Assembly: GCF_018129965.1 (NCBI RefSeq)
Contig: NZ_JAFCKW010000008.1
Span: 62,001-126,000, forward strand
Reading direction: 5' to 3'
From: Bradyrhizobium diazoefficiens
GTDB taxonomy: Bacteria > Pseudomonadota > Alphaproteobacteria > Rhizobiales > Xanthobacteraceae
DNA: 64,000 nucleotides
Shown: one piece after another, positions 59,342 to 64,000 of the stretch
Layout: the number at the start of each line of letters is the position of its first letter
Position numbering within the stretch: position 1 is the stretch's first letter
Notes under the pieces: model-generated
Seen by the model: the letters and a program-made list of their open reading frames with translations, nothing else
Told to the model about the DNA's origin: nothing
The model's database searches: none
Made by a program: the position numbers and the translations under genes

Positions 59342-61511
59342 GCACGCCTCCCGGGCCATCCCATTCGCCCCAAACCTCAAAACGGGCCCCAAGCCTCAAG
59401 CACGCGACCTTCGCATCGATCAGCAATGACGAAAGCATGAATACTGGATGCGGTTCATCGCCGGGATCACCCGTACCCTGACGCCACTTGGTGAGGCTGT
59501 CCTCCCAGAATTTGGCACGGATGTGCGGCTGGAAAATGATGACCCGTTTGTCCAGCAAGGTACGCCCGCGCATCTTTTCCAGGGCCTTCACGAACTCGCT
59601 CGTGTCGAAAGATGGGTCAAACTGCCCGTTCTTCCCCGATACAATGAACTGGCCGATTTTGCCATGATCGCTGCCACTACCCATGATCGCGCTCAGTAAT
59701 GTTTGGGGCTCCAAGCGCGGTAGGTTTTTTATTGCCTGGGTGACGACGAGCTCGTAAGCACCGATCGAAACCCGACGCGCGGAGCCATCGGAGTGGGCCC
59801 CCTTGGCGTGAATATGCGTCACGGAACGGGCTGCGGGCACGATCAACACGAAATCAGCGACCTCGTTCGGTTGATCATGGCATAGGAGATACCACTCGGT
59901 CGCGCTCTTGATGAAGCTGAGCTCTGCGACGCGATGGACGACATAGCTGAAGAGATCATCGCCCGTTTTGACCCGCCGGAAGTTGCTGGACGAGCGCGTA
60001 ACCGTCCATGGGTCGGGCTTTTCCTTGGTAAGGTCGAAACGCCGCGTTCCGCAGTTGCGTTCGATCCAGCGCCAGTCCTCGAAAGGAACAGAGGGCGTCT
60101 CCGGCAAAAACAGCCGCTGCCGATCGAGAACATGCCCACTCTCGAACCGGATCGTCAACGCGGATGGCCCGGGTTCGGTCTCGATCGCATCGAAAGTCTC
60201 GTAGGCGCGAAGGAAGCTTTCGCCCACCGGCGCCGGCAACCGCCTCACATTGTCGAGTGACAGACGGATCTCTCTGCCGACGCCGCGATGAATGACGACA
60301 TCAAATTCTACGAACGCCTGCCGGTCCCAGAAGGCACGCACGGGAACGACCATCTCGGTGCCACGCATGGTGACGCGGTGAGGCGTTCCGATGATTTCAA
60401 GCTGGGCATGGGATAACCAATCCTGCTTGACCTCAGTTCTATCGTTCTCGATCGGGATCGCCTCATTGATGGCCTCACCCAGATCCCATTCGATCTCGAA
60501 CGGCTCTTTCGCGTCGGAGAGTAACGCCGCGTCAATCTCCTGGCTCAAATAGCGCAATCGATTTTGGGACCGATCGGCCGTAGCGCCCTTCGGCGCGGGC
60601 GCGGCCGCGGCCTTCCGCGCGCCTTCGACAAGGCTGCTCAGAAGATCTAGGTGCCGCAGATAGTCGGCGGCGTCCTTGGTCGGCCCCACCCATACGACCT
60701 GATGCTTGCGAGAGTAACCCACCGCCCCACGCTTCTTGCGCTGGGGTAACGGCGTCTCGAGGAGCGATCGAACGGAGGAATACGCAAATGTCCGAAAGCT
60801 GACCGGGTCGATGGCCTCCCTGAGGTCTCGTCCTTGCAATATCTGCCTGTCAGCCTTGAAAACTGTCGGCCGATGCATTCCGTCCAAAGCGAGGCTAAGC
60901 GCCTGCCCCTTGACCAGTGCGGCGTCCAACAGCTCATGAGGAACCGGTTCGATCTGCTCCGCAATAAGGCGTCCCGTCCCTGACTCCGCTTCAATCAGGC
61001 TCGCCAGCTTCCGTCCGAGAGCCTCTTGGGTCGCAGAGACGGCAATATAGGACGGCAGAACCGCGATCGACAGAAGTTCGTGCGCAACATTCCTCAAGTT
61101 CGGCTGGTCCACCCGCATCCAGGATGGCTTCGTCTTCGTCCTGACAATCCGGCCGCTAATCCAGCCATGCTTTCCTACAGAGAGTTCGTTGAGGAGACTT
61201 GCGTCATCGTTGGGATCGCCGAGGCGCACGTGGGCTCGCGCAGTATCCTGATCAAACTGTATGAAACCGCCCGTCACCTGAATGATATCGCCGGAGCCCT
61301 TTGACGGAAAGGTCGAAGACGCCAGAGCTTCGATGCTCCGCGCGATCTGAAGCCAATCGGATGTCCATGTGTTTCCTGCAGCCTCCGCCGCGAGCAGGCG
61401 AAGCGAAAAGAAAGGCTTAACATCTTCGCTGCCCAAGCTTTTGATCGGGGGGAGACCTGCGTTCGACGACGCGCTGTCCTGTCCTGTGTGCCCGGCTAAG
61501 ATATCCTGCAA
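59316..61511 (-). CDS. Unknown protein of 731 residues, convergent with the helicase
   Basis: I do not recognise this family. It is soluble with no signal peptide. The first 150 residues contain beta-rich stretches (T-G-G-F-I-Q-F-D-Q-D-T-A-R-A-H-V-R-L); the middle has a Lys/Arg-rich turn and K-K-R-G-A-V-G-Y-S; the C-terminal part has K-R-V-I-I-F-Q-P-H-I-R-A-K-F-W-E. Its size and adjacency make it a natural partner of the helicase. The two genes overlap tail to tail by 26 bp. No ATPase motif seen. Confidence 0.65.
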   Translation of the reverse strand: MQDILAGHTGQDSASSNAGLPPIKSLGSEDVKPFFSLRLLAAEAAGNTWTSDWLQIARSIEALASSTFPSKGSGDIIQVTGGFIQFDQDTARAHVRLGDPNDDASLLNELSVGKHGWISGRIVRTKTKPSWMRVDQPNLRNVAHELLSIAVLPSYIAVSATQEALGRKLASLIEAESGTGRLIAEQIEPVPHELLDAALVKGQALSLALDGMHRPTVFKADRQILQGRDLREAIDPVSFRTFAYSSVRSLLETPLPQRKKRGAVGYSRKHQVVWVGPTKDAADYLRHLDLLSSLVEGARKAAAAPAPKGATADRSQNRLRYLSQEIDAALLSDAKEPFEIEWDLGEAINEAIPIENDRTEVKQDWLSHAQLEIIGTPHRVTMRGTEMVVPVRAFWDRQAFVEFDVVIHRGVGREIRLSLDNVRRLPAPVGESFLRAYETFDAIETEPGPSALTIRFESGHVLDRQRLFLPETPSVPFEDWRWIERNCGTRRFDLTKEKPDPWTVTRSSSNFRRVKTGDDLFSYVVHRVAELSFIKSATEWYLLCHDQPNEVADFVLIVPAARSVTHIHAKGAHSDGSARRVSIGAYELVVTQAIKNLPRLEPQTLLSAIMGSGSDHGKIGQFIVSGKNGQFDPSFDTSEFVKALEKMRGRTLLDKRVIIFQPHIRAKFWEDSLTKWRQGTGDPGDEPHPVFMLSSLLIDAKVACLRLGARFEVWGEWDGPGGVPSALSPFG

Positions 61512-61558
61512 CGACCTAATCCCAGTTTCCGTTGGAAATGCTCGCGGTAACGCAATGA

Positions 61559-62278
61559 TCAGCCGAATTCGAACTCTCGGTTCGTCCGGATACGGTGGTC
61601 TGAAAGACCGCGACTGGCGGGACCGAGCGGTCCCCCTATATTCAATCCATTCTCATAATATTGAGCATATGTGACAGTGTTTGTTGCAATATCGCGCTGG
61701 CAGATGGCAGGTCCAGCCGCCGGATCGCGGTCGAGGAGTCCGAAACGATAAAACTCTTCGGACACCACCGATCCTGTCGCTGGATCATATTTGATCACGG
61801 CCGGGCCTTGCTCCGGATCCCGGTGCAGCTTTCCATGAACCCAATATTGTTGCTTGACGACCATACCTGTCGTCGCGTCCCGTTCGATCATTGCTGGGCC
61901 ATCACACGGGTTGCGATGCTGCTCACCGTTCCACCAGTATTCGACGCGGCGCTCCGCCCCGTCGCGACCATACAAGATGCAAGCGGGGCCGAAAGCCGGA
62001 TCGCGATGCCGTCTGTCACGCCACCAATAGACCTCTGAGACCACCCGGCCGGAGGCTGTATCTCGGGTCGTGATTGCTGGACCTTGCAGCGGGTCGCGAT
62101 GATATTGATTGTCTTGCCAATATTCCTCGCAAATCACCGTCCTCGTCGCCTCGTCGATCGTGATCGAGGCCGGTGCTCCGCTCCGATGGAGAGCCTTGCC
62201 CACCCGGTATTCGTATCGCACGGTGCCCTCAATCTCGTCGCGATCAGTACTCACGCATTCTTTGACATCGTTCTCCAT
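61559..62278 (-). CDS. MORN-like repeat protein, about seven units
   Basis: A 239-residue protein of tandem units of about 31 residues. The common pattern is Y-W-x-x-G-x-x-H-R-D-P-x-x-G-P-A-x-I-x-x-D-x-x-T-G-x-V-V-S-E; five clear units run from about residue 45 to 200, with weaker ones at both ends. It is close to the antitoxin-type MORN_2 repeats. Repeats of this kind bind lipids or proteins; here nothing is known. It lies 47 nt ahead of the 731-residue gene in the same direction, so the two are likely cotranscribed. Confidence 0.7.
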   Translation of the reverse strand: MENDVKECVSTDRDEIEGTVRYEYRVGKALHRSGAPASITIDEATRTVICEEYWQDNQYHRDPLQGPAITTRDTASGRVVSEVYWWRDRRHRDPAFGPACILYGRDGAERRVEYWWNGEQHRNPCDGPAMIERDATTGMVVKQQYWVHGKLHRDPEQGPAVIKYDPATGSVVSEEFYRFGLLDRDPAAGPAICQRDIATNTVTYAQYYENGLNIGGPLGPASRGLSDHRIRTNREFEFG

Positions 62279-62664
62279 CGCTCCTCGCTTATGTCGATGG
62301 GCTCACCATAGCGAGAAAATCCGAAATTGCAAATTGATATTTATTCGCCCTAAAATTGCTTCAAAACATTATGCGGAACGACGCGCAAGCCGTGTCTTCG
62401 CAGACCCGACTAGGCGCTTCGTCGCGATCCCCTGGCGAGGGCGCCGTCCTCTGCATGCTTCAACTTGAAGAACGCGCTGCGGGCCTACGTGGACCAAAAG
62501 CGAGCGAACGCCCGACTGCGGAGCTTGCGCAGACGAATCTGACGTTTCTCTCGCAACCGCATCCGACCGTTTTTAAGAACAGCGATCCGCCTTGGCAGAC
62601 CACCTTTCCTCGAAGCAAGAGCCTGGCGTCTTGCCCTAGCTTAAACCGACCACAATGCCGCGGC
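62279..62664. other. Non-coding stretch with no supported gene
   Basis: About 390 bp between the MORN-like gene and the MBL gene. Frames in it lack support. The MORN-like promoter should lie near 62279-62340, which is A+T rich. Confidence 0.45.
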
Positions 62665-64000
62665 TCATGTAAGAGGCACTGAATACTCCACATACAGTGG
62701 CGCGACATCTGAATGAGCCGATTCGGGGCCAAAGCTCAAACGCGAGAAGAAACCCTCCCAGTCATCACGGCTGAGTTCACCTGGCTTGTCTTGACGGCGA
62801 TCTCGGTCGGCCTTCAGATCATCCATCGACCTGTCTGCCCGCAAAACTCTTCCCTTTGTTCTTTCCAGAAGGCGTGCCAGCAGAGAGGGGAATGGCATGT
62901 TCCAGTGCTTGGTCTTGCGAGCAAATTCCTCTCTTACAGGGATCATGGCGACCAAATCTGGATGGGTCATGAGCTCGAGGCCGTTGGCCCTTAATGTCGC
63001 ATTATGGCTAGCGTGATGGCCCACCTTATACAACACCGTCGCGGCGAGAAGCTTTTGTATGTCAATGGCGGCCGGATCCTCCCGCTTGCTGCCGCTCGGC
63101 CAAACGTATTGCTGCCAAGACTCCCAGTTACCGACCTGCGCATCTCCTGGAAAAAGCAAGACGCGACGATCGGTTTTGCTTCCGAGCACGAAAGCGAGAA
63201 CCAAGCTGGTATTGTTGGTATCGGAATCGAGCTTCAGGGCTAGCTGCTCAGCGGCGCCAAGCCAATCGCGATCGATACGCCGCCAGTCTTCCCTTTCGAA
63301 AAAATAGGCATCGCTCTGTTCCTCTTTGACTTCCGAAAGCCGGCGGAAATGCCGGTTGTCAAAGGGCATCGAAAGTTCGATGGATCTGGCCTCATCAGCG
63401 TCAAGCGAAATGGTTTCCTCCTCCAGCTGAACGGCAGCCGCGAGATAGACGCCGAGCCCGGCGCTCTCGTCGGTCAGGTAAACCTCTCCTTTTCGTGGGT
63501 TGCTGCGGAGAAGGAACTTGGTGTCCTTCGGAGGACCGAGAATATATGCTTCGACCGGAACTCCAGTGGGCAACTGAATTGGGTCCGCGCCTGGCGCGAA
63601 GTATCTGACCTTTTTGGCAAGGCCCTTGAGCATCGTCAGAATGGCTCCGGTATCCATCCTGGATGCAGCAGCAGCAGGGGATTGCCCGGTGAACGCAAGG
63701 AGCTCCCTTACTTCGTCGCGCTGCCTTGCACCTCTTGGCCCGCTTGGCGTCTCTTCTTCATCCTCTTCGGGAGTGGCTGCGGCCGGTCCGAAGTGCTTGT
63801 CGAGCATAAGCAGGAGCTGAAGCGCCTTTTGCCGTCGCGCGCGTATCCGCGCCGCATCCGCATCCTTGTCGTTCTCCGTCCAGGCGAGCCAGAGCTCGTC
63901 GATCTCAAATTTGCGGAAAATAGCCTCCGCCTGACAAAACCCGGACAGATGGTCCCAATGTTCATGGGTGATGACCAAGACGTCGAGATGAGACCCTGTC
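62665..64000 (-). CDS. ComEC/Rec2-like MBL-fold metallohydrolase (N-terminus beyond the window)
   Basis: At least 445 residues, open to the window end. It shows V-I-T-H-E-H-W-D-H-L-S-G-F right at the window edge, the zinc motif, then L-F-P-G-D-A-Q-V and K-V-G-H-H-A-S-H-N-A, as in ComEC-type MBL domains. Between these come about 200 residues of insertion with an acidic stretch (P-E-E-D-E-E-E). Such domains hydrolyse DNA or nucleotides. No membrane segment in the visible part. It points the same way as the MORN-like and 731-residue genes. Confidence 0.8.
   Translation of the reverse strand, partial: TGSHLDVLVITHEHWDHLSGFCQAEAIFRKFEIDELWLAWTENDKDADAARIRARRQKALQLLLMLDKHFGPAAATPEEDEEETPSGPRGARQRDEVRELLAFTGQSPAAAASRMDTGAILTMLKGLAKKVRYFAPGADPIQLPTGVPVEAYILGPPKDTKFLLRSNPRKGEVYLTDESAGLGVYLAAAVQLEEETISLDADEARSIELSMPFDNRHFRRLSEVKEEQSDAYFFEREDWRRIDRDWLGAAEQLALKLDSDTNNTSLVLAFVLGSKTDRRVLLFPGDAQVGNWESWQQYVWPSGSKREDPAAIDIQKLLAATVLYKVGHHASHNATLRANGLELMTHPDLVAMIPVREEFARKTKHWNMPFPSLLARLLERTKGRVLRADRSMDDLKADRDRRQDKPGELSRDDWEGFFSRLSFGPESAHSDVAPLYVEYSVPLT

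Overview
The window looks like chromosome from a high-GC alphaproteobacterium of the Bradyrhizobium type. The signs are a membrane-bound ferritin gene (mbfA) with a perfect Irr-type iron-control box, a DUF1127 protein, a colicin-V-type CvpA protein, many acyl-CoA and short-chain dehydrogenase genes, and a family of palindromic intergenic repeats typical of rhizobial chromosomes. The species call is inference from gene content; no rRNA is present.

Positions 1 to about 25,050 are ordinary backbone. They hold a GNAT acetyltransferase, a GT10 fucosyltransferase-like enzyme, lipid and CoA catabolism (enoyl-CoA hydratase, AidB-like acyl-CoA dehydrogenase, zinc alcohol dehydrogenase, aldehyde dehydrogenase, GMC oxidoreductase), an amidase, cytochrome b561, mbfA, a histidine-rich secreted protein, hydrolases, two related metallo-beta-lactamase-fold enzymes, and several short-chain dehydrogenases, two of which lack the catalytic tyrosine. 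The palindromic repeats occur only in this part.

An initiator tRNA-Met gene (25053-25129) marks the edge of a genomic island. A tyrosine integrase follows directly, with three copies of CCCTAG in front of it. From there on the sequence is accessory DNA with patchy, often lower GC. First comes a defence-like block: a nucleotidyltransferase / DUF6602 / DUF1883 / small-repeat-protein operon (26830-28857), an XRE regulator with an ImmA/IrrE peptidase, a complete PaeR7I-type restriction-modification pair, and a five-gene envelope operon (32865-37615). That operon encodes a MotA/TolQ/ExbB-like channel, two short proteins with ExbD/MotB-like aspartate-bearing membrane helices, and two secreted proteins. 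It resembles the ZorAB engine of Zorya but has none of the other Zorya genes, and is the best candidate here for an undescribed system.

The second block (38289-51113) is a mobilisation module: ArdC-like antirestriction protein, a PIN-domain pair behind a perfect 17-bp inverted repeat, a hairpin-rich oriT candidate, mobC, relaxase, a VirD4/TraG-like coupling ATPase whose membrane part seems to be a separate small gene, several unknown membrane proteins, and a second, short tyrosine recombinase. No VirB-type secretion genes are visible, so the element looks mobilisable rather than self-transmissible, at least within this window.

The last part (51254-64000) carries secreted proteins, small Bradyrhizobium-type orphan genes, an S1/P1 nuclease next to an SGNH hydrolase, and a possible further defence locus: an Lhr-like helicase, a convergent 731-residue protein of unknown fold, a protein of about seven MORN-like repeats, and a ComEC-like metallo-beta-lactamase cut by the window end. 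I did not find the second attachment repeat, so the right end of the island is probably outside the window.
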